In this document: piece after piece, positions 50,432-58,725 of the stretch
How positions within the stretch are numbered: the first letter of the stretch is position 1
How the letters are laid out: each line of letters begins with the position of its first letter
Assembly: GCA_002471225.1 (NCBI GenBank)
Contig: DKPO01000020.1
Location: 127,276 to 188,392 of the forward strand
Length of the DNA: 61,117 nt
Origin: Porphyromonadaceae bacterium UBA7332
GTDB lineage: Bacteria; Bacteroidota; Bacteroidia; Bacteroidales; UBA7332
Reading direction: 5' to 3'
Program-made: the position numbers and the translations under genes
The notes under the pieces: model-generated
The model's database searches: none
The model's input: the letters and a program-made list of their open reading frames with translations, nothing else
Told to the model about the DNA's origin: nothing

Positions 50432-50494
50432 TTCGGGCAGGGGATATTTAGTTTTCTTTTCCTCTGTCGCATTAAAGTATGGAGGCAAAAGTAG

Positions 50495-51424
50495 ATGGTA
50501 AAATTTCTTACCTGCCAGAGCGGATTCTTTGAGAGAGAATCTTGGGTGCCGGACTGTTGGATCAATGTGTTGTGTCCTTCGGAGTCTGATATACGATATT
50601 TGGAAGATGAGTTTAACGTTCCCCGGTCATTTCTGAATGATATTGAAGATAATGAGGAACGTCCGCGTATGGAGCATGAAGAGGGGTGGCGCCTGGTTAT
50701 ATTGCGTGTACCCTTTAAAACGGATGATAATGATAATCCCTTTATAACGGTGCCTTTAGGTATTATTACAAAAGGTGATTTGTTTATTACGGTTTGTCAC
50801 TACGAGGTAGAAATGATCCATGACTTTATATTGTTTTCACGACGAAAGACGTATGAAGAAAAAAAGCGGGAAGATCTTTTGCTGCATATTATGCTGACTT
50901 CGTCTGTTTGGTTTATGAAATATCTGAAACAAGTAAATGTTCAGATCAAACAAGGTGAAGATGAATTGGAGAGATCTGTTCGTAATGAAGAGTTACACAG
51001 ATTAATGAAATTGGAGCGTACGCTTGTCTATTTTATTACATCAATTCGTGGAAATGAGATTCTTCTGATAAAGCTTAAAAGTATGTTTAAGCAAAGTGAG
51101 ATTCAATATGACAAAGACTTATTGGAAGATGTTGAAATCGAGCTTCAGCAAGCTCATAGCTCAGCAAATATCTATAGTCATATTCTTTCGAGCATGATGG
51201 ATACGTTTGCTTCAATTATATCCAATAATCTGAATATAATAATGAAACGCTTAACATCGATTTCGATTATCCTGATGATACCGACGTTAATAGCGAGTTT
51301 TTATGGAATGAATGTTCCTAACTTTATAGAGGAATGGACTTTCGGCTTTGCCTGTATTATTATTGTTTCAATATTATTATCGGTTATGGCGTTAGTCTTC
51401 TTCAAGAAAAGAAAGTGGTTATAG
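50495..51424 (+). CDS. corA: CorA-family magnesium (divalent cation) transporter
   Basis: A 309-residue protein with a long helical cytosolic domain (about 1-245) and two C-terminal transmembrane helices. The YGMN motif (in 'LIASFYGMNVPNF') at the mouth of the pore is diagnostic, and the protein ends with a basic sphincter 'KKRKWL'. It forms a pentameric magnesium channel. A GGAGG sequence lies 9 bases before the ATG. A terminator stem uses the last four codons of the gene. Confidence 0.95.
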   Translation: MVKFLTCQSGFFERESWVPDCWINVLCPSESDIRYLEDEFNVPRSFLNDIEDNEERPRMEHEEGWRLVILRVPFKTDDNDNPFITVPLGIITKGDLFITVCHYEVEMIHDFILFSRRKTYEEKKREDLLLHIMLTSSVWFMKYLKQVNVQIKQGEDELERSVRNEELHRLMKLERTLVYFITSIRGNEILLIKLKSMFKQSEIQYDKDLLEDVEIELQQAHSSANIYSHILSSMMDTFASIISNNLNIIMKRLTSISIILMIPTLIASFYGMNVPNFIEEWTFGFACIIIVSILLSVMALVFFKKRKWL

Positions 51425-51446
51425 AGTAATCTATAATCACTTTTGT
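51413..51446 (+). terminator. Terminator overlapping the end of corA
   Basis: AAGTGGTTATAGA pairs with TCTATAATCACTT (13 bp, one G-U pair) around GTAA, followed by TTTTG. The left arm contains the last codons and the stop of corA. Confidence 0.8.
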
Positions 51447-51488
51447 CGTTTTATTCCCTTGTAAGTATGTATGATTTCCCAAAATCTT

Positions 51489-51496
51489 TATCTTTG
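51489..51496 (+). promoter_or_regulatory. -7 element of the Porin_10 gene, near-leaderless
   Basis: TATCTTTG lies only 7 bases before the ATG at 51504, so the transcript would have almost no leader. No proper -33 TTTG is seen. Confidence 0.45.
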
Positions 51497-51503
51497 CGCT
51501 AGT

Positions 51504-53492
51504 ATGAAAAAGATTCTAATAACAACATTAAGTATATTATGCTGGATGAGTGTCTATGCACAAACATCCGGAGCTTCCGGTAATAATAAATCAGAGCCGG
51601 GTGATGAGCAAATGCCTGAAGTGCCGATGAAAATATCTGCATGGAAAATTAATCCGTTGTTGGGAGAGGTATCCCGTTCGGCAATGGATACATTATCACG
51701 TAATTTCCAGAATCAAACAGTGATGGATGGCGAACCGTATAGCCGTATCTATACCGGTCCTATGGGGTCTCCTTATATGAGCCGTTATATTTTTGATCAA
51801 CCGATTGCGCCATCATTTTTATTTTTGCAGCCATTTGAGGGATATACTTATAATGTGCAAAACACGAAATTTTACGACACGACTGTCCCATTCTCCAATC
51901 TGACCTATTTCGGTTCGGGAAACAGACAAAATGGAGAAGATCGGTTTAAAGCGTTCTTTACCATCAATCGTGGAAAAAAACTCAACTTTGGCGGCGACTT
52001 TGATATGATTTACGCCAGAGGTATTTACAACAATCAAACAGCTAAACAAACGCATTACCGTTTATTCGGATCATACGTTACAGACCATTACTCCATACAT
52101 GCCGCTGTAATGGGTAATGCTATGTCCAATAAAGAAAATGGGGGTATAGTTGATGATCGTTATATTACGGATCCGACAGCTATTGATGCAAAAAAGAAAA
52201 GTTTTAAACCCAGAGATATTCCTACGAATCTGAATGATAACTTTAATCGGGTTATCAGTGATAATTATTTCTTTACACAACGATACAATCTGGGCTTCGA
52301 GCGGAATGTAGTCGTGGATTCGGTAGAATTAAAAGACTCTGTAGAGTTTGTTCCTGTTACAAGCTTTATTCATACGTTTGATTTTCAAAAGAATTTTAAG
52401 CGGTATGTAATGGATTCACCGCCTGCCGACTCTTCGTTTTTTGAAAATTATTATTTTGATAAGAATAAATTCAGAGATCATACGCGTAACTGGAAGCTGA
52501 GCAATACTTTAGGTATTTCCTTACGCGAAGGATTTAATCGATTTATGAAATTCGGTCTGACCGGTTATGCTCAGTTTGTTTCAGAGCGTTATGAGTTGAT
52601 GAATCCGCTTCACTTTATGGGGATGGCTACAGCCCCTGAAATGAACAAATATACAGAGAACACGCTCTATGTGGGTGGACAATTACTGAAAACACAAGGT
52701 AGTGCTTTTACTTTTGATATTAACGGGCGTTTTGGCGTTGTCGGACATAATGCCGGCGATATAGATGTTCAGGGTAATATTAATTCGATGTTTAGACTAT
52801 TCAAAAAAGACTTTTATGTAAATGCACAAGGTATGTTTTTGAATAAGGCACCGAATTTCTATTATGATCGTTGGATCTCAAATAACTTTATATGGGATAA
52901 CAACTTTAAATTCGAACAACGTTTTCGTGCGTTAGGAGAAATCGGAGTGAAACAATGGGACTTTTCTCTGAAAGCAGGTTTTGAGAATATCACAAACCAT
53001 ATTTATTTCAACGAAAAATCTTTACCGGTACAAGATGAGGGAGGTGTTCAGGTATTTACGGCATCGTTAATGAAAAACTTTGCATTCGGACCTTTCCATC
53101 TTGACAATGATATAACCTATCAAAAAAGCTCAAATCAGAAAGTTTTGCCTTTGCCTGATCTGATGTTATATCACAATATGTATTTCAATACCGCAATTGC
53201 CCGCGTTCTTAAAATACAAATCGGAGTTGATTTACGCTACTGGAGTAAATATTATGGACAAACTTACCAGCCTGCGACAAACATGTTTGTTAATCAACAG
53301 AATATCGAAATCGGAAATTATCCGTTGATGAATGTGTATGTGAATTTCAATTTGAAAAAAGCACGATTCTTTGTAATGATGTATAATGTGAATCAGGGTC
53401 TGTTCGGAGGTGATGAGTATTTCTCTATGCCTGGTTATCCGATCGCCCCGAGATCCTTTAAGTTTGGTCTTTCATGGAACTTCTTAAATTAA
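51504..53492 (+). CDS. Putative porin (Porin_10 family)
   Basis: The ATG at 51504 is preferred, because it gives a clean signal peptide (cut near VYAQT); the in-frame ATG at 51471 would lie upstream of the -7 box. The 662-residue protein is a beta-barrel with the Porin_10 hallmarks 'NLTYFGSGNRQNGEDRFKAFFTINRGKKLNFG' and 'YARGIYNNQTAK'. It ends in a barrel-closing strand 'FKFGLSWNFLN'. Substrate unknown. It is followed at 11 bases by a solute-binding-like gene. Confidence 0.88.
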   Translation: MKKILITTLSILCWMSVYAQTSGASGNNKSEPGDEQMPEVPMKISAWKINPLLGEVSRSAMDTLSRNFQNQTVMDGEPYSRIYTGPMGSPYMSRYIFDQPIAPSFLFLQPFEGYTYNVQNTKFYDTTVPFSNLTYFGSGNRQNGEDRFKAFFTINRGKKLNFGGDFDMIYARGIYNNQTAKQTHYRLFGSYVTDHYSIHAAVMGNAMSNKENGGIVDDRYITDPTAIDAKKKSFKPRDIPTNLNDNFNRVISDNYFFTQRYNLGFERNVVVDSVELKDSVEFVPVTSFIHTFDFQKNFKRYVMDSPPADSSFFENYYFDKNKFRDHTRNWKLSNTLGISLREGFNRFMKFGLTGYAQFVSERYELMNPLHFMGMATAPEMNKYTENTLYVGGQLLKTQGSAFTFDINGRFGVVGHNAGDIDVQGNINSMFRLFKKDFYVNAQGMFLNKAPNFYYDRWISNNFIWDNNFKFEQRFRALGEIGVKQWDFSLKAGFENITNHIYFNEKSLPVQDEGGVQVFTASLMKNFAFGPFHLDNDITYQKSSNQKVLPLPDLMLYHNMYFNTAIARVLKIQIGVDLRYWSKYYGQTYQPATNMFVNQQNIEIGNYPLMNVYVNFNLKKARFFVMMYNVNQGLFGGDEYFSMPGYPIAPRSFKFGLSWNFLN

Positions 53493-53503
53493 TTATGTAA
53501 TAT

Positions 53504-54325
53504 ATGAAGAAGCAACTCTATCTATATGTGTTATTATTGGCAATCATAGTCATTGCCATGGTGAAAGTAAAAGAACATATGACAGAGCATAAAGAAGATG
53601 CTATTCGGGATTTACCTCAAATAAAAGAGCAGGGAGTATTAAGGTTGGCTGCCGATTATAATTCTGTTGAATTACATGCTTCGGCTGATTCGATGGCCGG
53701 TTTTCAATACGAGCTTGCGAAAGAATTTTCAAACTTTCTGGGAGTAGAAGTTGAAATTTATCCTATCGGAGATATACAAGAATCTTTGAAGGGGTTAGAA
53801 AATAATGAATTTGATATTGTAGCACGGTTGATTCCTGTTACGACATCTTTGAAAAATGATTATGCAGTAAGTACACCTTTTATAACATCAAAGCATGTTT
53901 TGGTGCAGCGAAAAGTGAAGGATGCTGCTGATGATAGTACCTTTATCCGGAATCAACTGAAGTTGGCAGGGAAAGAATTATATATTCCCGCTAACTCCTC
54001 CGTTGCAACACGAATCAGTAATCTTATGAAAGAGATTGGTGATACGATTTATGTCAAGCAACATGAGATATATCAAGATGAGCAGCTTATTCAGATGGTT
54101 GCTGCCGGTTTGATTGATTATGCTGTGGTCGATGAACATATTGCAAAAAAAATGATTGCAAATTATCCCGATCTTGATATAGAAACCGATATAAGTTTTT
54201 CGCAACTAAATTCGTGGATAACACGGAAAGAGTCAATAGAATTGATAGATTCGATAAACAGTTTTATTGATAAGTTTAAGACAACTGATAAGTTTAAATC
54301 TTTACAAAAGCGCTATCTTAAGTAA
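53504..54325 (+). CDS. Solute-binding-like (SBP_bac_3) membrane-anchored protein
   Basis: A 273-residue protein with an N-terminal anchor (about 4-22) and a type II periplasmic-binding-protein fold: 'GVLRLAADYNSVELHA', 'FQYELAKEFSNFLGVEVEIYPIGD', 'EFDIVARLIPVT'. It resembles the ligand-binding domain of MltF-like lytic transglycosylases and amino-acid binders, but has no transglycosylase domain. No ABC transporter genes are adjacent. It is coupled with the porin (11-base gap) and precedes mutS2 by 23 bases. A periplasmic sensor or solute scavenger is likely. Confidence 0.8.
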   Translation: MKKQLYLYVLLLAIIVIAMVKVKEHMTEHKEDAIRDLPQIKEQGVLRLAADYNSVELHASADSMAGFQYELAKEFSNFLGVEVEIYPIGDIQESLKGLENNEFDIVARLIPVTTSLKNDYAVSTPFITSKHVLVQRKVKDAADDSTFIRNQLKLAGKELYIPANSSVATRISNLMKEIGDTIYVKQHEIYQDEQLIQMVAAGLIDYAVVDEHIAKKMIANYPDLDIETDISFSQLNSWITRKESIELIDSINSFIDKFKTTDKFKSLQKRYLK

Positions 54326-54348
54326 AGACGAGAGAATTTAATAAGACA

Positions 54349-56826
54349 ATGATGAATTATCCTGCAAATATAGAACAGAAGATTGGCTTTGATAAAATAC
54401 GCCAATTATTAAAAGATAAATGCTTAAGCTCATTAGGGGAAGAACAAGTTTCCCTGATGAGCTTTTCTTCCAACTTTGAAGAGGTTAAGCAAAAGCTGGA
54501 GGAAACTTCAGAGATGATTAGAATTATTCAGGAGGAAGATGATTTTCCTGCGAATTATTTTTTCGACGTTCGCCCTGCTTTGTCACGTATCAGAGTTGAA
54601 GGAACCTATTTGGACCAAAGTGAATTGTTTGATTTAAGACGTTCTCTGGAAACGATCTATGCGTTAGTTCGCTTCTTTAAGAAAGAAGATGAGGCCGAAA
54701 TAATCTATCCGCGTTTAACAGAAGCTGCAGGAGGAATTTTGGTTTTTCCATCGATCCTGAACAGCATTGACCGTATTTTGGATAAATTCGGCTATATTAA
54801 GGATAATGCTTCAAGTGAATTATCGCGTATCCGCAGAGAGTTATCTCAGGTCTCAAGTTCAATAAGCCGCACCCTGAATTCTATATTAAGATCTGCTCAG
54901 AGCGAAGGTATCGTAGATAAAGATCTGACACCGACTATGCGTGATGGCCGACTTGTTATTCCGGTAGCTCCGGCCTTTAAGCGTAAAATTAAAGGGATCG
55001 TACATGATGAATCAGCCAGTGGTAAAACGGTCTTTATTGAGCCTGCTGAAGTGGTTGAAGCAAACAATAGAATCAGAGAGTTAGAAAATGAGGAAAGACG
55101 TGAGGTTTTGAAAATTCTTACCGAGTTTGCAAACGAACTACGTCCTTACGTAAATGATATTTCAGAGAGTTATTCGTTTCTGGCACTGATTGATTTCGCT
55201 CGCGCTAAAGCTATGTTTGCGATAGAAACAGATGCCATATCGCCTATTCTTGAAGACTATTGCCAGGTGGATTGGTATGGGGCAAAGCATCCATTGTTGC
55301 TCTTGTCCTTACGTAAACAAAATAAGCCGATAGTCCCTCTGGATATTACGCTTTATGATAAGAAACGATTGCTTATTATTTCAGGGCCTAATGCAGGGGG
55401 TAAATCCGTATGTCTGAAGACCGTAGGTTTATTGCAGTATATGTTGCAGTGTGGAAATCCGATTCCGGTTTATGAAAACTCGCGTACAGGATTATTTGAT
55501 AGTGTATTTATTGATATCGGGGATGAACAATCCATTGAAAATGATTTAAGTACATACAGTTCTCACTTGACTAATATGAAAAACTTTTTGCGTCATTGCG
55601 ACTCAAAAAGCTTATTGCTGATCGATGAGTTCGGAGGAGGTACAGAACCTCAAATCGGTGGTGCGATAGCTGAAAGTTTACTGGATCGTTTTAATCAGAA
55701 AGGAGCTTTCGGGGTAATAACAACGCACTATCAGAATTTAAAGCATTATGCCGAACATCATGAAGGTGTAGTAAATGGCGCGATGTTATATGACCGTCAT
55801 CATATGCAACCCCTGTTTAAACTTTCAATAGGTAATCCGGGTAGTTCTTTTGCTATAGAGATTGCCCGTAAAATCGGATTGCCGGAGGATTTGATAGAAG
55901 ATGCTTCTAAAATCGTAGGTAGCGATTATATTGATATGGATAAATACCTTCAGGATATTGTTCGTGATAAACGCTATTGGGAAAATAAGCGGCAAGAGGT
56001 ACGCAAGAAAGAGAAAAAGCTTGAAGATACTTTAGCTAAATACGGCGAACAGTTATCTTCTTTGGAATCTCAACGTAAAGAAATATTACGTCAGGCTAAA
56101 ACGGAAGCCCAAAATCTTATCTCGCAAACCAATGCGAAAATAGAGAATACGATACGAGAGATTAAAGAAGCGCAGGCAGATAAAGAAAAAACAAAACTGA
56201 TTCGATCTGAAATCGAGCTTTTCAAAGAGAAGTTGCGTGAAGAAGCAAATGATCCGGATAGTAAACTGTCGCGGAAAATAGAAAAACTTCGTCAGAAAGA
56301 ACAAAATAAAGGCAAGAATAAAACCAAGGCCAATACCGATATATTACCTAAAGAAACCGTATTCTCTGTCGGAGATCAGGTTCGGATCAAAGGTCAGACA
56401 ACAATCGGAGAGATCTTGGAATTAACTAATAAGCAAGCAATAGTTGCATTTGGATTGCTAAAAACTTCAGTCAAAACAGACAGACTGGAGAAAATGAGCA
56501 ACAACCAGATTAAAAAGGAAAAAGCGAAAGTTTCATTTATCAGTTCCACAACTGCCGATGATATCCGCGAGCGAAAATTGAACTTTAAGCATGATATAGA
56601 TGTGCGGGGCATGCGGGCTGATGAGGCATTGCAAGCAGTTGCTTATTTTATTGATGATGCTATTCTTGTATCTTCCGGTGATGTCCGGATTTTGCATGGA
56701 ACCGGTACAGGTGCTTTAAAACAAGTAATAAGACAATATTTGCAAACAGTTCCGGGTATAAAGCGTTATAGAGATGAGCACGTTCAATTCGGAGGTGCCG
56801 GAATAACGGTTGTAGAGTTTGAATAA
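54349..56826 (+). CDS. mutS2: MutS2 recombination/ribosome-rescue ATPase with Smr domain
   Basis: An 825-residue protein with the MutS-type ATPase: Walker A GPNAGGKS (346-353) and Walker B 'LIDEFGGGTEP' (Asp426-Glu427), followed by the clamp coiled coil (about 540-650). The C-terminal Smr domain has 'DVRGMRADEAL' (751-761) and 'HGTGTGALK' (about 782-790). The Smr start motif reads DVRG in place of the classical DLHG. MutS2 suppresses recombination and in some bacteria rescues collided ribosomes. It may be translated together with the upstream solute-binding-like gene. Confidence 0.96.
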   Translation: MMNYPANIEQKIGFDKIRQLLKDKCLSSLGEEQVSLMSFSSNFEEVKQKLEETSEMIRIIQEEDDFPANYFFDVRPALSRIRVEGTYLDQSELFDLRRSLETIYALVRFFKKEDEAEIIYPRLTEAAGGILVFPSILNSIDRILDKFGYIKDNASSELSRIRRELSQVSSSISRTLNSILRSAQSEGIVDKDLTPTMRDGRLVIPVAPAFKRKIKGIVHDESASGKTVFIEPAEVVEANNRIRELENEERREVLKILTEFANELRPYVNDISESYSFLALIDFARAKAMFAIETDAISPILEDYCQVDWYGAKHPLLLLSLRKQNKPIVPLDITLYDKKRLLIISGPNAGGKSVCLKTVGLLQYMLQCGNPIPVYENSRTGLFDSVFIDIGDEQSIENDLSTYSSHLTNMKNFLRHCDSKSLLLIDEFGGGTEPQIGGAIAESLLDRFNQKGAFGVITTHYQNLKHYAEHHEGVVNGAMLYDRHHMQPLFKLSIGNPGSSFAIEIARKIGLPEDLIEDASKIVGSDYIDMDKYLQDIVRDKRYWENKRQEVRKKEKKLEDTLAKYGEQLSSLESQRKEILRQAKTEAQNLISQTNAKIENTIREIKEAQADKEKTKLIRSEIELFKEKLREEANDPDSKLSRKIEKLRQKEQNKGKNKTKANTDILPKETVFSVGDQVRIKGQTTIGEILELTNKQAIVAFGLLKTSVKTDRLEKMSNNQIKKEKAKVSFISSTTADDIRERKLNFKHDIDVRGMRADEALQAVAYFIDDAILVSSGDVRILHGTGTGALKQVIRQYLQTVPGIKRYRDEHVQFGGAGITVVEFE

Positions 56827-56951
56827 ATAATACAATCGGAAAATGAAAAAATAGCTATATTGCATCTGTTATTAATATTTATTTCCTTCAATAGATAATC
56901 ATATATATAATAGATCGATATTTTATTATAAAAAGCAAAATTGATTCTTTT

Positions 56952-56985
56952 TTTGTACGGTTGTATGATATAAAGATTACTTTTG
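56952..56985 (+). promoter_or_regulatory. Promoter of the small conserved gene
   Basis: TTTG (56952-56955), 22 bases, then TACTTTTG (56978-56985). The spacing is one base above the usual range. Confidence 0.5.
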
Positions 56986-57035
56986 TCACATACTAATAAG
57001 CTATCTTATTTTTAAACCTCAAAAACATAAATGTT

Positions 57036-57317
57036 ATGGCGAGTGTAAGACTACTTAAAAAACAAATTCAAGGTATTTCTGACGAATTGTTATCAGAAGC
57101 ATTGTTCTGTATGTATTTTTTGCCAAATGTAGACAATCAGAAAGGTGAAGAATTAGTAGAGAAAGTCGTAGAAATGCAAAGAGAATATCTTCAGCGTATT
57201 GGAAAATGCGGAGGTAAAGAACCTAAGTTAATTAAGAGCTATTATCGCCAATTAGGGGTTGACTTCAATACAGCCGTACTTTCTATATTGGAAGAAATTA
57301 AAGGCTTAGAGAAATAA
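57036..57317 (+). CDS. Small conserved helical protein of unknown function
   Basis: A 93-residue protein, predicted entirely helical, with the internal pattern 'KGEELVEKVVEMQREYLQRI' and 'KSYYRQLGVDFN'. No signal peptide, membrane segment or metal motif. It is likely conserved in Bacteroidales, judged from its own promoter, good coding character and position before an acyltransferase gene 29 bases on. I do not recognise a function. Confidence 0.75.
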   Translation: MASVRLLKKQIQGISDELLSEALFCMYFLPNVDNQKGEELVEKVVEMQREYLQRIGKCGGKEPKLIKSYYRQLGVDFNTAVLSILEEIKGLEK

Positions 57318-57346
57318 TATTATTATAAAAAGAAGATTTAGAAGGG

Positions 57347-57898
57347 ATGAAAAAAGCGTTGAGTCGTTGGATCTTAAAGATGTTCGGATGGGATTGTGTG
57401 GTTACGGTACCGGATTTGCCAAAATGTGTAATCTGTGTTGCTCCTCACACAAGTAACTGGGATTTTATTGTAGGTAAACTATTCTATAATGCTGCCGGAC
57501 GTCATGCTTCTTTTTTAATTAAAAAAGAATGGTTCTTTTTTCCAATGGGAGCTATCTTTAGATCAATGGGTGGTGTACCGGTTGAAAGAGGACGGAAAAA
57601 CGATATGGTGCAGCAGATGGTGAAAGTTTTCAATGAACGAGATCGATTCCAGTTAGCGATAACACCCGAAGCAACACGCAAACGTAACCCGAATTGGAAA
57701 AAAGGTTTTTATTATATTGCTAAGAAAGCGAATGTTCCGATAATTCTGGCTTATATGGATTATGGAAAAAAAGTTATGGGTATGGAAGTTGTATTTACTC
57801 CGACTGATAACGAAGAAGCTGATATGAAATATATTAAGAACTACTTTACACAATTTGAAGCAAGACATCCTGAAAATTTTGCTACAGGTGATGAGTAA
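57347..57898 (+). CDS. PlsC-like 1-acylglycerol-3-phosphate acyltransferase
   Basis: A 183-residue protein with the acyltransferase motif I 'HTSNWD' (HX4D) and motif III-like 'GGVPVERGR', followed by 'ITPEATRKRNPNWKKGFYYIA'. It belongs to the short PlsC-like group related to lysophospholipid and ornithine-lipid acyltransferases. It would transfer an acyl chain to a lipid precursor at the inner membrane. Its stop overlaps the amidase start by 8 bases (ATGAGTAA). Confidence 0.9.
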   Translation: MKKALSRWILKMFGWDCVVTVPDLPKCVICVAPHTSNWDFIVGKLFYNAAGRHASFLIKKEWFFFPMGAIFRSMGGVPVERGRKNDMVQQMVKVFNERDRFQLAITPEATRKRNPNWKKGFYYIAKKANVPIILAYMDYGKKVMGMEVVFTPTDNEEADMKYIKNYFTQFEARHPENFATGDE

Positions 57899-58676
57899 AG
57901 AAAGTAAATTACGAATTTCACTTTTTCAAATGGATATTTCCTGGGAAGATAAAGCGCAGAACCTCAATAAAGTTGAGGCATGTGCAAGAAGTCTCAAGGG
58001 AAAAACTGACCTTCTCGTTTTGCCGGAAATGTTTTCGACGGGCTTTTCCATGTCTCCGGAAACATTAGCAGAAACAAATGAAGGTCCCACAATTTCAAGA
58101 CTAAAGAAAATTTCCAGTGAGTGCAATTTAGCACTTGCTGGAAGCTTTATAGCACAAAGCGGGGAAAATTACTTTAACAGGGGATTCTTTGTTACAACTG
58201 ATCAGACTCATTTTATGGATAAAAAGCACCTTTTCCGTATGGGAGAAGAGGCGAAGCATTATACAGCAGGCTCTGATCAGAAAGTGATTACGTATAAAGG
58301 GTTTAATATATCACTCTATATTTGTTATGATTTGCGTTTTCCGGTATGGAGTTCCAATTATAATAACAAGTATGATCTGGCCTTGTATGTTGCTTGTTGG
58401 CCGGAACAAAGACGTATAGCCTGGAATACACTTCTGGATGCGCGTGCAATAGAAAATTCAGCTTATGTATGTGGCGTTAATCGCTCAGGTACAGATGCTA
58501 TGAATTTGAAATATAGTGGCGACAGCAAATTGATCGATCCAAAAGGCTCTGTACTTGCTGCCTGTCAGAAGTCCATTGAAGATGTGGTTACTTATGAACT
58601 GGACTTATATACATTAGAAGAATATCGACGAAAATTTCCTGTATGGAAAGATGCAGATGATTTTCGGATACTCTAA
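57891..58676 (+). CDS. Nitrilase-superfamily amidohydrolase (omega-amidase type)
   Basis: The ATG at 57891 is preferred because it gives MSKESKLRISLFQMD and an 8-base overlap with the acyltransferase. The 261-residue enzyme shows the Glu46 (LPEMF), Lys111 (DKKHLF) and Cys145 (ICYDLRF) triad of the C-N hydrolase family. Closest in pattern to omega-amidase (YafV), which hydrolyses alpha-ketoglutaramate or related omega-amides. Substrate not proven by sequence. Confidence 0.92.
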   Translation: MSKESKLRISLFQMDISWEDKAQNLNKVEACARSLKGKTDLLVLPEMFSTGFSMSPETLAETNEGPTISRLKKISSECNLALAGSFIAQSGENYFNRGFFVTTDQTHFMDKKHLFRMGEEAKHYTAGSDQKVITYKGFNISLYICYDLRFPVWSSNYNNKYDLALYVACWPEQRRIAWNTLLDARAIENSAYVCGVNRSGTDAMNLKYSGDSKLIDPKGSVLAACQKSIEDVVTYELDLYTLEEYRRKFPVWKDADDFRIL

Positions 58677-58725
58677 ATATATTTTATTATCAAAACTCTA
58701 CTACTAACAGAAATAAAAAGACTGT

